64,000 bases of DNA from CALMEC01 sp963777565 (GCA_963777565.1 CAVZQZ010000001.1:1-64000), one strand, 5' to 3'. Shown: positions 8,964 to 19,325, counted from the first letter of the stretch. Notes: generated from the sequence alone by a model not told the origin. Translations and numbers: made by a program.

Positions 8964-10487
8964 GTGTCACGGACGACGACAATCCCACTGTTCGCCCGGG
9001 TGTGCGCCTATGCGTGCGCAACCGCGACCCTGGCCGTCAACGCCCTTCTTATCGCGCGGGGCGAGACGGACGACCTGTTGCCCGCGCTCGTTCTCGGCGT
9101 GATCGCGGTCGCGACGCAAATGGCACGGTGGCGGCTCTCGAAGATCACGACCGTCTCGCTGTCGGATATCCCCCTGATCTTCGCGGTCCTCACCCTCGAC
9201 CCCGCCATGGCAATGCTCGTCGGGACCATCGTCGGGGGAATCCCCCGCGGTCGGCTCGGAAATGTCTCACGTGCCTGGAACATCTGCGCGTTCGGGCTCC
9301 CAGCGGGCGCGGCCGCAGGCCTGCTGGCGTTCCTCCGCGATGCGCTGAATGCCGACACACCGTCATCCGCGGCCGCAGGCTGGTTCGCCGCGGCGCTGAT
9401 CGCCGTCGCGGTGCAGATCATCCTCCACTCTGCCGTGATCGATTCCTGGTCACGACTGGCATTCGGCAACCCCTTCTGGCAGAGCCTTCGCGAGGAGGCG
9501 CTGCCTGTCGCGAAGTACGACTTCGCGTCTGGGTTCCTCGTGGTCACCCTCGTGGAGATCGGCATGCTGCTTCCAGGGTGGACCAGGCTCCTTCCCGTCG
9601 TCGTCGCCAGCGTCGGCGTCACCGGCCTGTGGCTCTTCCTGAACGCCACGCGAAGGCAGCTCGAGTCGCAGGAACTCAAGGACGAGTTCTTCCGGGCGAT
9701 CTTCGTGTCCTTCGCGCGACTGCTGGAGATGAAGGACCCGGAGACCGCCTCCCATTCGGCCCGCGTGGCGGCATACTCGCGCGACATCGCGTTGCAGATG
9801 GGACTGAACCAGGAAGACCAGAGCCGTGTGCACCTCGCCGGCCTGCTGCACGACGTCGGCAAGGTTGGCGTCCCTGACGAGATCCTGCTCAAACCGGGTC
9901 GGTTGACGGATCAGGAGCGCAGGGTCATGCAGCGCCACGCCCGTCTCTCCGCAGAAGCAGTGCAGGGCATTCCCGGGTTCGGCGACCTGGTGCGGATGAT
10001 CTACGCCCACCACGAGCGCCTCGACGGCTCCGGTTACCCTGAGGGGACGTGCGGTGAGGACCTGCCGCTGGGAGCACGCATCCTGGGGGTGGCCGACACA
10101 TTCGAAGCGCTCACCTCGGACCGGCCGTACCGCCCTGGCCGGCCGGCGGGCGAGGCCCTTCGGGTCTTCGAGGAGGACGGCCACCTGTTCGACCCGCAGG
10201 TCGTGCAGGCACTTCGCAGCATCGTCGCGGCGGACGCGACCAGCTACACGTTCAGCACGATCACCGACTTCTCCGATGAATGGTCGCGTGCTGCGAAGTA
10301 CCTGGATGTCCGTCTCGACGAGGAGACCTTTGTCGTGCCGCCCGAGCCCGTGCCGGTGGTGCCGAGCACGCCGCCTCAGGGCGCGCCGATTCCGGACCTT
10401 CCCGGCGACCATGAGGCGAGCCCGGCCACTCCGAACCCGAAGCCGGTCCCGGTTGCCGCCGACAGCGCCGTCTCGGGGGTTACGTAG
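8964..10487 (+). CDS. Membrane-bound HD-GYP domain cyclic-di-GMP phosphodiesterase
   Basis: This 507-residue protein starts at GTG 8964 (GAGG 8 bases before). Residues 1-230 are mostly hydrophobic, with about six membrane segments forming a MASE-like sensor. A short linker leads to an HD-GYP domain at about 245-420. Metal residues are intact: HLAGLLHDVGKVGVP (HD at 296-297) and HHERLDGSGYP (349-359), the signature of enzymes that degrade c-di-GMP. The last 80 residues are Pro-rich and probably disordered. A role in lowering c-di-GMP in response to a membrane signal is inferred. The pilus genes 23 kb away are a plausible target because a similar promoter precedes both. Confidence 0.88.
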   Translation: MSRTTTIPLFARVCAYACATATLAVNALLIARGETDDLLPALVLGVIAVATQMARWRLSKITTVSLSDIPLIFAVLTLDPAMAMLVGTIVGGIPRGRLGNVSRAWNICAFGLPAGAAAGLLAFLRDALNADTPSSAAAGWFAAALIAVAVQIILHSAVIDSWSRLAFGNPFWQSLREEALPVAKYDFASGFLVVTLVEIGMLLPGWTRLLPVVVASVGVTGLWLFLNATRRQLESQELKDEFFRAIFVSFARLLEMKDPETASHSARVAAYSRDIALQMGLNQEDQSRVHLAGLLHDVGKVGVPDEILLKPGRLTDQERRVMQRHARLSAEAVQGIPGFGDLVRMIYAHHERLDGSGYPEGTCGEDLPLGARILGVADTFEALTSDRPYRPGRPAGEALRVFEEDGHLFDPQVVQALRSIVAADATSYTFSTITDFSDEWSRAAKYLDVRLDEETFVVPPEPVPVVPSTPPQGAPIPDLPGDHEASPATPNPKPVPVAADSAVSGVT

Positions 10488-10496
10488 GCTCCTCTC

Positions 10497-11723
10497 GTGT
10501 CGGGCGTGAGGCGACGAGGCTTCGGGCTGTTCTGGGCAGGCCGTGCGGCTTCGCAGTTCGGTGACGAGATCACCGTCCTCGCGCTTCCGTGGCTCGTTGC
10601 ACAGGAGACGGGCTCGCCGTTTGCGGTCGGGTCGCTCGAGGCGCTGGTGTACGTGCCCGCCCTGCTGTTCGCGCTTCCACTCGGTGCGTGGGCCGATCGG
10701 CGGTCGCGCAAGCGCTCGATGATCGAGGCCGACCTGATCCGCATGGTGTTGCTGGGCAGCATCCCGATTGCCGTCCTCGCCGGTTTCGGTCCGAGTCTCG
10801 GCCTGGTCATGGTCGTGGGGTTCCTGGCGGGGATGGCCCGAATCCTCTTCGAGGCGTCGGCCCAGGCATTCCTGCCGGATCTCGTGCCTCAGAAGGGGAT
10901 CGTTCGCGCAAACTCGCGCCTGTCGCTCACCGAGGGCCTGGCCACCATCCTTGCCCCGGTGACGGCGGGCCTCCTCATCGCCACCGTGGGCGCGTCCGAC
11001 GCGATCGGACTTGACGCCCTCACGTTCGCGTTCTCGGCGGGAACGCTCTGGCTCGTCTGGGTCGAGCGGGAGCGGTTCGGCGTGGTCCGGGAGGGGATGG
11101 GATCCGCGATGCGTGCAGGCGTCCGAGCCACCGCACGCAATCCCTTCGTCCGGGCGCTGACCCTGACCGTCGGTGCGAGCAATGTGGGGAGCGGGTTCGT
11201 CATCGGAATGATGGCGATCTTCCTCCAGCAGACGCTCGGCCTGCACGGCTGGCAGGCGGGCATCGTCTACGCGTCCAACGGGGTCGGCGGTGTCCTCGCC
11301 GCGGCGATCACGCCTCGGCTTGCGCCGCGGATGGGCATTGCGCGGCCGATCCTCGTTGGTCTCGCGGTCACGACGGTGGGGATCAGCCTCGTCAGCATCT
11401 CGACCTCGGCGACCTGGTACATCCTGACCACCGTCGGAGATGGGCTCGTCGGCTTCGGCATCGTCCTCATCATCATCTCGAGCGCCAGTCTCAGGCAGCG
11501 AACGGTTCCCTCCGAGCTCCTCGGCCGCGTGACCGTGAGCTATCGGCTCGTCGCCAGCGGCTCGATCGCGCTTGGTGCATTTATCGGCGGTATCGTCGGC
11601 GAGACCGTCGGAGTTCGCCAGGCGATCGTCGTCGGGGCTGTGATCTATGCCGTGGTGGCGACGATGGCGCTCCGGACATGCCTCAACGGACCGGAGCCTC
11701 AGGGGGTCGTCGTCACCACCTGA
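10497..11723 (+). CDS. MFS exporter (DHA3/enterobactin-exporter-like)
   Basis: This 408-residue protein starts at GTG 10497, nine bases past the HD-GYP stop, so the two are probably cotranscribed. It has about 12 membrane segments. The loop GAWADRRSRKRSM between helices 2 and 3 is the MFS motif A equivalent. The RNSRLSLTEGLA-like block (ANSRLSLTEGLATILAPVTAG) marks the MFS_3/EntS-like branch that exports drugs, siderophores or macrolides. The substrate is unknown. Its 3' end overlaps the convergent LuxR-type gene by 25 bases. Confidence 0.85.
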   Translation: MSGVRRRGFGLFWAGRAASQFGDEITVLALPWLVAQETGSPFAVGSLEALVYVPALLFALPLGAWADRRSRKRSMIEADLIRMVLLGSIPIAVLAGFGPSLGLVMVVGFLAGMARILFEASAQAFLPDLVPQKGIVRANSRLSLTEGLATILAPVTAGLLIATVGASDAIGLDALTFAFSAGTLWLVWVERERFGVVREGMGSAMRAGVRATARNPFVRALTLTVGASNVGSGFVIGMMAIFLQQTLGLHGWQAGIVYASNGVGGVLAAAITPRLAPRMGIARPILVGLAVTTVGISLVSISTSATWYILTTVGDGLVGFGIVLIIISSASLRQRTVPSELLGRVTVSYRLVASGSIALGAFIGGIVGETVGVRQAIVVGAVIYAVVATMALRTCLNGPEPQGVVVTT

Positions 11724-14392
11724 TCGTCCACCTCGACGATCCCCAACTCCTGCGCTGCGCTCACGGCTGCGGTGCGGCTCGTCACCCCGAGCTTCGCGAA
11801 GATCCGCTCGAGGTGTCGTCCGACGGTCTTCTCGCTGATGTAGAGCCGGTGACCGATCTCGCGGTTCGTCAGACCGAGCGCGAGCTGTTCGAGTACCTCC
11901 ACCTCACGCTCGGAGAGGCCTCCGGTATCGCGCCGTCGAGATGGCATGACGAAGCGATGGCCGCGCGCGCGGAGCATCGCCTCGCATTGGGATCGCCACC
12001 CGGGCGCCTCCATCTCGCGGAATCGACGGCGGGCCTCGAGCAGGTCGTCGATCGCCTCGGGTTGGTTGCCGCCCACCTCGCCCGCCAGCATGAGGGCGCG
12101 TGCCGCCCACCAGCGCAGTCCCGTTTCGCTGAACCGGGTGGAGGCCGCGCGGAAGCGCTCGGTCTTCGCGGCTGGGGAGCCGCCGGCCCACCCTTCGGTG
12201 TACGGCACAAGCGCCTGAGCAAGGGGGGCGCCGGCGCGAGCTGCCACGACAAGCTCCGCCCGAAGCGGCTTGGCCTCTTTCGACGGCAATACCTGGCAGG
12301 CCGCACCGAGCAGTCCGAGCGACTCGACGCGGTCCTCGGTCTTCCGCCACAGCCCGACGGCTGTGCGCGCCACCTCGCGGGCCTCGTCGATCTGGTCCGC
12401 CGCCTGGGCGGCATATGCGTGGAACGCCGAGAGCGGACCGAGGTGGTCGATTGGCATGCCCGGATCGGCGTCGGCCGTGATCTTCCTGAATGCCTCCAGC
12501 GCCTCGGGGACCTTGCCCTGGCAGAAGTCGATCCAGGCGATCAGGCCGTCAAGATGGGCGAGCGACCGGGATCCGAGGGCTTCAAAGGCGGCCAGGGACC
12601 GCAGCGCGACCTGGCGGGCCTCGTAGAGCCGGCCCAGTCCGGTGAGCGCCTCGGCGAGGTTGTGCGTCAGCGGCGCGTCGACCTCCGCGACGTCGTGGGC
12701 CTCCACGACGTCGAGGCCCTCCCGCGCCCGGTCGGCCGCCTGCTGGACGAATCCCAGCATGAGGAGGCACACGCTCTCGTTGTTCATCGTCACCGCGACC
12801 TGCCGCCACAGGCCGGCTGCGCGCGCCTGCTCGAGTCCCTCGCGGAAGTACGTGAGCCCGTCGGGGCTCGCGGTGGAGCGGACGCTCGCCAACCCGATCG
12901 CGTTGAGCGCCCGGATCGCGGTGAGGACATCCCCGACCGCCGTGGCCTCGTCCTGGGCGCGGGTCGCCCACACGAGCGCCTCCGAGTGGCGGCCGGCGTG
13001 GGCGGCGAACATCGCCGCCTGGGTGAGCGCCTGTGCCCGCTCGGCAAGCGGGCGGTCGCTGCCCGACACGTTCGCGTGGATAACCTCGAACGCCTCCTGC
13101 CGGTGCCCCGCGTACCACCGCACCCGGGCCCATTCCGTCGCGGCGCGGATCGCCGCGCCCTCGTTACCGGCCTTGCGCTGGCGCCGGATGACGTCTCGGA
13201 GGGTCTGCGTGGCCTCCTCCCACTGGGCCATCGTCGCGAGCGCGAGCCCGCGCTCAAGGAGCGCCTCGAGCTGCTCGCCCTCGGGCCAGCGCCGGTCGCA
13301 CCAGGCGAGTGCCCGGTCGGCGTGCGCGAGTGCGCGCGCGGGCTCCCCGCGCTCACGTGCAACGGCCGCGGCCCGCAGCGACAGTGCCACCACCTCGTGC
13401 GGGTCGAAGCTGCCGATGGCGTACTGAACGAGGTCGGCAGCGTCGTCACCGCGGGCCCGGCGGGCGCCGAGCACCGCGGCGTTGCGCCGGCGGAGCTCGC
13501 TCGGCGGCGTCGCCTGGCGAAGCACTTCCGCGACGAGGGGGTCGATGAACCGCATGCGGAGGGGTCCGGGGCCTGGGAGCTCCTCGAGGATGCCGGCCGT
13601 GGCGAGCCCATCCAGGATCGGCGCGAAGCCGTCCTCGCTGCGCCCGGTGAGCCGGACGAGATGCGACGGCTCGAACACGGGACCGAGGACGGATGCCCAC
13701 CGCGCGACGTCGATCTGCGTGGCGTGGATCGCGTCGACCGTCGGCTGCATCGCGCGGACGAGTCCCGGCGGCAGCCGCAGGGGCGTGTCGTCGGACCCCG
13801 GTGCGCGGTTGGCCCGCGCGAGCGGAATCAGCACGCCGGGCCGTCCCGCCCCGAGCGCAAGGAGCCGTCCCACCATGATGTCGCCCAGCGTCGGGGCGAC
13901 GTCGTCGAGGAGTGCCTGCGCCGCCTCGTCGTCGAGCTGCGCGAGCTCGACGAATGCGGGTCCGATCGGGATCTCCCGCATGCACCCGATCAGCAGGCCG
14001 GGGGAGCCGACGAGCCCCTCGCCGATCTCCCAGGCCAGGTCGAAGGCGTCGTCGATGTCGTCGAGGAGCGCCACGAACGGATGTAGCTCAGCCGACTTGA
14101 CCGGGTCGGCGCGAAGTCCGGCTGCCGTCAGCCCTGCCCCGAGCCGGTCGGCGAGCGGCCCGCCGCCGCGCAGCCTGACCCGCGCGTCGCCGTCGGCTTC
14201 GAGCGCCGCGGCGAGCTCTGCTCCGAACCGCGTCGATCCCGTCCACGGCGGGGCGACCACGATGAGGAGCCCCGGCCGATCCGCGACGGCCCGTAGTGCG
14301 GCGACCAGCTCGGCATCCCGGCCGACGAAATGCGGTTCGCCTCCTGCGGTTGCGTGTCCCGCCGTTACGGCCTCCTCAGATCCGCTCGGCAA
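11699..14392 (-). CDS. Large LuxR-family regulator with degenerate ATPase domain
   Basis: This 897-residue protein has the LAL (large ATP-binding LuxR) layout. There is an N-terminal GRDAEL / AAA-like domain (residues 22-270), a long helical TPR-like repeat region (about 330-800), and a C-terminal LuxR helix-turn-helix (SEREVEVLEQLALGLTNREI, then ISEKTVGRHLERIFAKLGV). The expected Walker A Lys is missing: the loop reads VVAPPWTGSTRFG. ATP binding is therefore doubtful, which is odd for a family that usually switches by ATP. The TTG start at 14392 is uncertain, with no strong ribosome site. Targets are unknown; the convergent MFS exporter is a candidate. Confidence 0.85.
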   Translation of the reverse strand: MPSGSEEAVTAGHATAGGEPHFVGRDAELVAALRAVADRPGLLIVVAPPWTGSTRFGAELAAALEADGDARVRLRGGGPLADRLGAGLTAAGLRADPVKSAELHPFVALLDDIDDAFDLAWEIGEGLVGSPGLLIGCMREIPIGPAFVELAQLDDEAAQALLDDVAPTLGDIMVGRLLALGAGRPGVLIPLARANRAPGSDDTPLRLPPGLVRAMQPTVDAIHATQIDVARWASVLGPVFEPSHLVRLTGRSEDGFAPILDGLATAGILEELPGPGPLRMRFIDPLVAEVLRQATPPSELRRRNAAVLGARRARGDDAADLVQYAIGSFDPHEVVALSLRAAAVARERGEPARALAHADRALAWCDRRWPEGEQLEALLERGLALATMAQWEEATQTLRDVIRRQRKAGNEGAAIRAATEWARVRWYAGHRQEAFEVIHANVSGSDRPLAERAQALTQAAMFAAHAGRHSEALVWATRAQDEATAVGDVLTAIRALNAIGLASVRSTASPDGLTYFREGLEQARAAGLWRQVAVTMNNESVCLLMLGFVQQAADRAREGLDVVEAHDVAEVDAPLTHNLAEALTGLGRLYEARQVALRSLAAFEALGSRSLAHLDGLIAWIDFCQGKVPEALEAFRKITADADPGMPIDHLGPLSAFHAYAAQAADQIDEAREVARTAVGLWRKTEDRVESLGLLGAACQVLPSKEAKPLRAELVVAARAGAPLAQALVPYTEGWAGGSPAAKTERFRAASTRFSETGLRWWAARALMLAGEVGGNQPEAIDDLLEARRRFREMEAPGWRSQCEAMLRARGHRFVMPSRRRDTGGLSEREVEVLEQLALGLTNREIGHRLYISEKTVGRHLERIFAKLGVTSRTAAVSAAQELGIVEVDDQVVTTTP

Positions 14393-14477
14393 CTGCTCGA
14401 CGCACCGTGGACCCTACCGGACCGCCGCCGAGACCGGGATGCGGGAAGGGCTCTGCGACGGCGCAGAGCCCCTCGGA

Positions 14478-14550
14478 TAGCGCATACGGGATTCGAACCC
14501 GTGTTACCGGCGTGAGAGGCCGGCGTCCTAGGCCCCTAGACGAATGCGCC
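14478..14550 (-). tRNA. tRNA-Glu (anticodon CTC)
   Basis: A complete cloverleaf runs from 14550 down: acceptor GGCGCAT / ATGCGCT, D-arm GTCTAG...TAGGAC, anticodon stem CCGGC / GCCGG around CTCTCAC, and T-loop GGGTTCGAATCCC. Positions 1 and 72 form G-U rather than G-C, with discriminator A. CCA is not encoded. Confidence 0.93.
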
Positions 14551-14589
14551 CTGGACGGACCGCTTGATTGTGACCGCTCGGGAGTCGAG

Positions 14590-14660
14590 TTGGGGGAGGA
14601 GGATTCGAACCCCCGCTACCGGGGCCAGAACCCGGCGTCCTACCGCTAGACGATCCCCCA
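14590..14660 (-). tRNA. tRNA-Gln (anticodon CTG)
   Basis: A complete cloverleaf runs from 14660 down: acceptor TGGGGGA / TCCCCCA (U1-A72, typical of tRNA-Gln), D-arm GTCTAGCGGTAGGAC, anticodon stem CCGGG / CCCGG around TTCTGGC, and T-arm GGGGG-TTCGAAT-CCTCC. It lies 39 bases upstream of tRNA-Glu in the same orientation, so the two are probably one transcript. Confidence 0.93.
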
Positions 14661-14742
14661 CCGGGGCCCCTTCGCGACCGGTGAGGCTAGCACACCGACC
14701 CGTTTGCCCCAGCGGCGACGACGGGCCACCAAGGGGGCCGCC

Positions 14743-16575
14743 TCAGGCGGCGGACTGCTCCCAGTCGTCGGAGAGCATCGCGTAGCGGCCGCCGGCTCTC
14801 AGCAGCTCGTCGTGGCTGCCCTGCTCCGTGATGCGTCCGTCCTCGACCACGACGATGCGGTCGGCGTCGCGGATCGTGGAGAGGCGGTGGGCGATGACGA
14901 TCGCGGTGCGTCCGGCCAGCAGCGTGGCCAGCGCCTGCTCGATGCTTCGCCTCGGTGCGCAGGTCGACCGACGAGGTGGCCTCGTCGAGGATCAGGAGCC
15001 GCGGGTCGGCGATCAGCGCACGAGCGAAGGCGAGGAGCTGGCGCTGACCGGCCGACAGGCGCGATCCGCGCTCCTCGATCTGCGTGTCGAAGCCCGTCGG
15101 GGAGCGCCTCGATGAACTCGAGCGCCCCGACGGCGTCGCAGGCGGCGCGCAGGTCGGCGTCGGTGGCGTCCGGCGTGCCGAACGCGCAGGTTCTCGGCGA
15201 CGGTGCCCGCGAACAGGTGCCCCTCCTGCGGGACGATCGCCGAGCTGCGCGCGCAGCGAGGCCTGCGTGACGTCGCGCAGGTCATGCCCGTCGATGAGCA
15301 CGGCGCCGGCGTCCGGGTCGTAGAAGCGCGCGATCAGCTTCGCCAGGGTCGACTTGCCGGCCCCGGTCGGCCCGACGAGCGCGACGGTCTCGCCTGCGCC
15401 GATCATGCAGGTCGACGTCGTGCAGCACCGGCTCGTCGATGTAGGCGAACGTGACGCCGCGAAGCTCGATGTCGCCACGCAGCGACGGCAGATCGGCGGC
15501 GCCGGGCCGGTCGACCATCTCGGGCTCGCGTGTCGAGGACGCCGAAGATCTTCTCGAGGGCGGCCATGGCCGACTGGAAGGTGCTGTAGAGCTGCGAGAG
15601 CTGCTGGATCGGGTCGAAGAAGCACGACAGGTAGCCGAGGAACGCCACCATCACGCCGACGGTCAGGTCGCCGTCGAGCACCATCGCAGCCGCCGAAGTA
15701 GCAGGATGAGCGCCGTGCCGATGCCGCGGCGAGGAACTCGACGCCCGGGAAGTAGACGCCCGAGATCCGGATCGTCCGCATGTTGGCCTCGCGGTACTCG
15801 TCGTTGACCGCGCGGAAGCTCGCGCTCGGCCGGCTCCTGGCGCCCGAAGCCCTGGACGACGCGGATGCCGGAGATGGTCTCCTGAAGGGTGGCGAGGACG
15901 TTCGGCGACCCTCTCGCGGGTGCGGCGGTACGCGCTCGCCGACGTAGACGCGGAACACCGCGGTGGCCACCGCCAGGAACGGGAAGATCGCGAACGCCAC
16001 GAGCGCCAGCTCGCCAGTCGTAGCTGAACAGGATCGACGATCACCCCGATGAACGTGAGGCCCTTGACGACGAGGGAGGTGACGCCGTCGGTGACCAGCT
16101 GGCGAGCGCCTCGATGTCGCTCGTGAGGCGGCTGACCGTCACCCCCGTCGGGAGTGCGCTCGTGATGGCCGAGCTCGACAGCCGCATGAGGTGGCGAGAA
16201 GACGTCTGTGCGCAGGTCGAGGAGGATCCGCTCGCCGATCCAGCTCGACAGATAGGTCTGCCCGTAGCCGGCGAGCCACCCCACGAGTCCCGCGCCGACG
16301 AGGAGCAGCACGGCGACGACCAGGACCGTCTTGTCGCTCTTCTCGATGCCGTCGTCGATGGCGACCTGCGCGAGCGCCGGGGCCGCGAGCCCGGCGCCCG
16401 TCACCAGAACCATCAGGGCGAGCGTCGCGGCGATGCGCCAGCGGTACGGGCGCAGGTAGGGCAGGAGCTTGCGGAGCTTCTTCGTGGGCACGCGGCCCGA
16501 CCGCCCGTCGCGGTCGACGAGCGCGCCGAGCACGGCCGACGACGGGCCGTGACCGGGTGGGCGGCCGATGCTCAC
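14743..16575 (-). CDS. ABC exporter half-transporter B (heavily frameshifted in this sequence)
   Basis: The GTG at 16575 overlaps the stop of the upstream ABC gene (GTGA) and the stop is at 14743. The N-terminal membrane part is readable (LRKLLPYLRPYRWRIAATLA, helices 1-2). From about 16200 downward the frame changes roughly every 100 bases. Pieces in different frames complete a normal type I exporter: Walker A GPTGAGKSTLAKLI, signature LSAGQRQLLAFARAL, Walker B LILDEATSSVD with the catalytic Glu, and the C-terminus GSHDELL...YAMLSDDWEQSAA. About 610 residues are expected. The indel density with intact motifs indicates sequence error, not decay. It should pair with the next gene as a heterodimeric multidrug or lipid exporter. 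Confidence 0.75.
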
Positions 16576-18319
16576 GTGCCCACCGCCAGCGCCGGGCGCG
16601 CGAGGCCGCGGTCGTGGATCTCCCGATAGACGTCGCTCGAGGCGTAGAGGGCGTCGTGCCCGCCCCTGGCCGCGATACGGCCTCCCTCGAGCACGAGGAT
16701 CTCGTCGGCGAGCGCGATGGTGGACAGCCGGTGGGCGATGATGAACGTGGTGCGCCCTTCCATGGCGGCACGGAGCGCGTCCTGGATCTCACGTTCGGTC
16801 GAGGCGTCGACCGACGCGGTGGCCTCGTCGAGGATCAGCACCCGTGGGTCGGTGATGACGGCACGGGCGATGGCCACCCGCTGCCGCTGGCCGCCTGAGA
16901 GCGTGTAGCCCGCGCTCGCCGATCACGGTGTCGTAGCCGTCGGGGAGTTCCTCGATGAATCCGTCGGCCTGGGCGAGGCGCGCGGCCTGGCGCACCTGCT
17001 CGTCGCTGGCGTCGGGGAGTCCGTAGGCGATGTTGTCGCGGACCGTGGTCGAGAACAGGAACGGCTCCTGGGCGACCACCCCCACGGCGCGGCGCAGCTC
17101 GTCGAGGGCCAGGTCGCGGACGTCGACGCCGTCCATGAGGACCCGGCCGGCGGTCGGGTCGTAGTAGCGCGGGATGAGCTGCGTGAGCGTCGTCTTCCCG
17201 GAGCCGGTCGGGCCGATGAGCGCGACGATCCGTCCGGCTGCGACGTCGAGGTCGATCCCCGAGAGCACGGGCTGGGCGTCGTCGCCGTGGGCGAACTCGA
17301 CAGCCTCGAACTGCACGTTGCCGCCCCCGGCGGGGAGAGGGAGCGGGTCGGGGCGCTCGGCGAGTTCGGGTTCGGTGTCGAGCACTTCGAAGATGCGCTC
17401 GCCGCTTGCCGTCGCTCGCTGGGCGGTCCCGACGAGCGACCCGATCGACCGGAAGGGGGAACACCAACGCGAGGAGGTACTGGTAGAACTGGACGAACTG
17501 GCCGAGCGACAGCTGCCCGTCGATCGTGCGGATGCCGCCGAGAATCACCACCGCCGCGAGGCCGAGGGTGGGCAGGAATCCCATCAGCGAGAGGTAGAAC
17601 GCCTGCATCCGGTTGGCTTTGACGGCCCGCTCGAACGCCCGATGGGACGTCGCGGCGAACTTCGCGCTCTGGCTCGCCTCCTGGCCGAACGCCTTGATCA
17701 CCCGGATTCCGACGATGCTCTCCTCCGCCGCCTGAGTGACCTCGCCGATCTTCTGCTGGACGTCGACCAGGACCGGCTGGGTGCGCCTGCTCTATCGCCA
17801 TGCCACCGCCACAAGCGCGGGGGCCATGAGCAGGGCGAGCGCCGTCAGCGTGGGGTCGATCAGCATGAGCAGGGCGGTGTAGAGCACCAGGCCGAATACG
17901 TTCATGAAGAGGAAGATCAACCCGTAGCCCAGGAAGAACCGCACGGTTTGCAGGTCGTTCGTGGCCCGGGACATGAGCTGCCCGACCGGCATGCGGTCGA
18001 AGTAGCCGAACGACAGCCGTTGCATGTGGGCGAACATGCGGCCCCGCAGGTCGTACTCGACGCCCAGGCTGACCCGGCCGCTCACCAGGCGGCGGATCGC
18101 CGCGAGCACCATGCGAATGAAGCCCACGCCGACGACGGCGCAGACGAGCGGCACCAGGAGGTCCCGCTGCCCGTTGGTCAGCACGTCGTCGATGATGAGA
18201 CGCGTCAGATACGGGATCGTGGCCGTGCAGACCATCAATCCGGCCGCGGACAGTGCGGTGACGACCACCTGCGCGCGGTATGGTCGGAGGAATGAGAGTA
18301 GGCGAAGAAGCGTCTGCAC
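16572..18319 (-). CDS. ABC exporter half-transporter A (frameshifted in this sequence)
   Basis: It starts at GTG 18319 (VQTLLRLLSFLRPYRAQ), with a six-helix exporter domain to about residue 310 and an ATPase domain after. Three frame changes (about 17790, 17455 and 16910) split it, but the parts join into one normal half-transporter: FDRMPVGQLMSRATNDLQTV, Walker A GPTGSGKTTLTQLI, QEPFLFSTTVRDNIAYG, LSGGQ region at about 16900, Walker B RVLILDEATASVD and HRLSTIALAD. Both subunits keep the Walker B Glu. The start lies only 11 bases from the divergent formimidoyltransferase gene. Confidence 0.8.
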
Positions 18320-18330
18320 GGTGGTGACCG

Positions 18331-19320
18331 GTGAACGATAGCGGCACCGGTCAGAACGGAGCCCAGGTACTGCTCGACCGCGAGCCGCTCCCGCCTGCCC
18401 CCGCGCGGCCCGTCGCGGTGGCGATCCCGAACGTCAGCGAGGGGCGGGACGAGGCCACGGTTGCCGCCCTCGTCGACGCCGTCAGCCTCCCGGGCCTGCG
18501 GGTGCTCGACGTGCATTCCGACGCCGACCACAACCGCAGCGTCTTGACCGTGGCGGGCGACCCCCTGGCTCTGCAGGACGCCATGGTCGCGCTGGCGGGC
18601 GAGGCCATGGAGCGCATCGACCTGCGCCGCCACCGCGGGGCGCACCCGCGCATCGGGGCGCTCGACATCGTGCCGGTCGTCGCGCTCACCCCCGACGAGC
18701 TGCCCATGGCGTCCGAGCTCGCCGTGGGCATCGCGCAACGCATCGGCGCCGAGCTCGCGCTGCCCGTATTCCGGTACGGCGCGATCGCCACCAGCCCGGA
18801 GCGGACCCGTCCGCACGATTTCCGCCGCGGCGGGCTCGACGAGCTCACCCGCGCCGTCGAAGACGGCGAACTCGTCCCGGACGACGGGCCGCGACGGATC
18901 CACGCGACCGCCGGGGCCGTCATGGTCGGGGCGCGCGAGCCCCTCATCGCCTGGAACGTGTGGCTGCCCGGCGCGACCCTCGACGAGGCGAGGGCAATCG
19001 CAGCCCGGGTGCGGGAAGCCGGGGGTGGCCCGCCCGGCCTGCGCGCCCTCGGCCTGTACCTGCCCGACGCCGGTGTTGCCCAGGTGTCGATGAACCTGGA
19101 AGACTTCCGCCGCACCCCGCCGGCGGTGGCCCTCGCGGCCGTTCGCCGGGAGGCGGAGCGTCTGGGCGTCGAGGTCGGCGACAGCGAGCTGGTCGGGCTC
19201 ATCCCGGCAGCCGCGCTGCGTGGGCCGAGCCCGAGCGCCCTCCGGCTCGCACGGTTCCGGCCGGGGCAACTGCTCGAAGCCCAGCTCACGTCGCTGCGGC
19301 GCCATCAGCCGAGGAGGTAA
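18331..19320 (+). CDS. ftcD: Glutamate formimidoyltransferase
   Basis: The frame encodes 329 residues from GTG 18331, but the family usually begins near VAVAIPNVSEGRD (18412), so a later start is possible. It transfers the formimino group of N-formimidoyl-glutamate to tetrahydrofolate in histidine breakdown. Conserved blocks are PNVSEGRD, VLDVHSDADHNRSVLT, HRGAHPRIGALDIVPVV, VFRYG and GAREPLIAWNVWL. No cyclodeaminase domain is fused (stand-alone transferase) and no other hut gene is nearby. Only 11 bases separate it from the divergent ABC gene, which again suggests the true start is downstream and the promoter is in between. Confidence 0.9.
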   Translation: MNDSGTGQNGAQVLLDREPLPPAPARPVAVAIPNVSEGRDEATVAALVDAVSLPGLRVLDVHSDADHNRSVLTVAGDPLALQDAMVALAGEAMERIDLRRHRGAHPRIGALDIVPVVALTPDELPMASELAVGIAQRIGAELALPVFRYGAIATSPERTRPHDFRRGGLDELTRAVEDGELVPDDGPRRIHATAGAVMVGAREPLIAWNVWLPGATLDEARAIAARVREAGGGPPGLRALGLYLPDAGVAQVSMNLEDFRRTPPAVALAAVRREAERLGVEVGDSELVGLIPAAALRGPSPSALRLARFRPGQLLEAQLTSLRRHQPRR

Positions 19321-19325
19321 CCGAC

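Noticed and set aside
9450..11246. 598-codon minus-strand ORF over the HD-GYP and MFS genes
   Set aside because: Arg/His/Glu-rich shadow with no motifs; both plus-strand genes have full domain signatures.
14743..18319. Pseudogene call for both ABC transporter genes
   Set aside because: All Walker, signature and switch motifs survive across frames and the shifts are evenly scattered; sequencing error fits better than decay.
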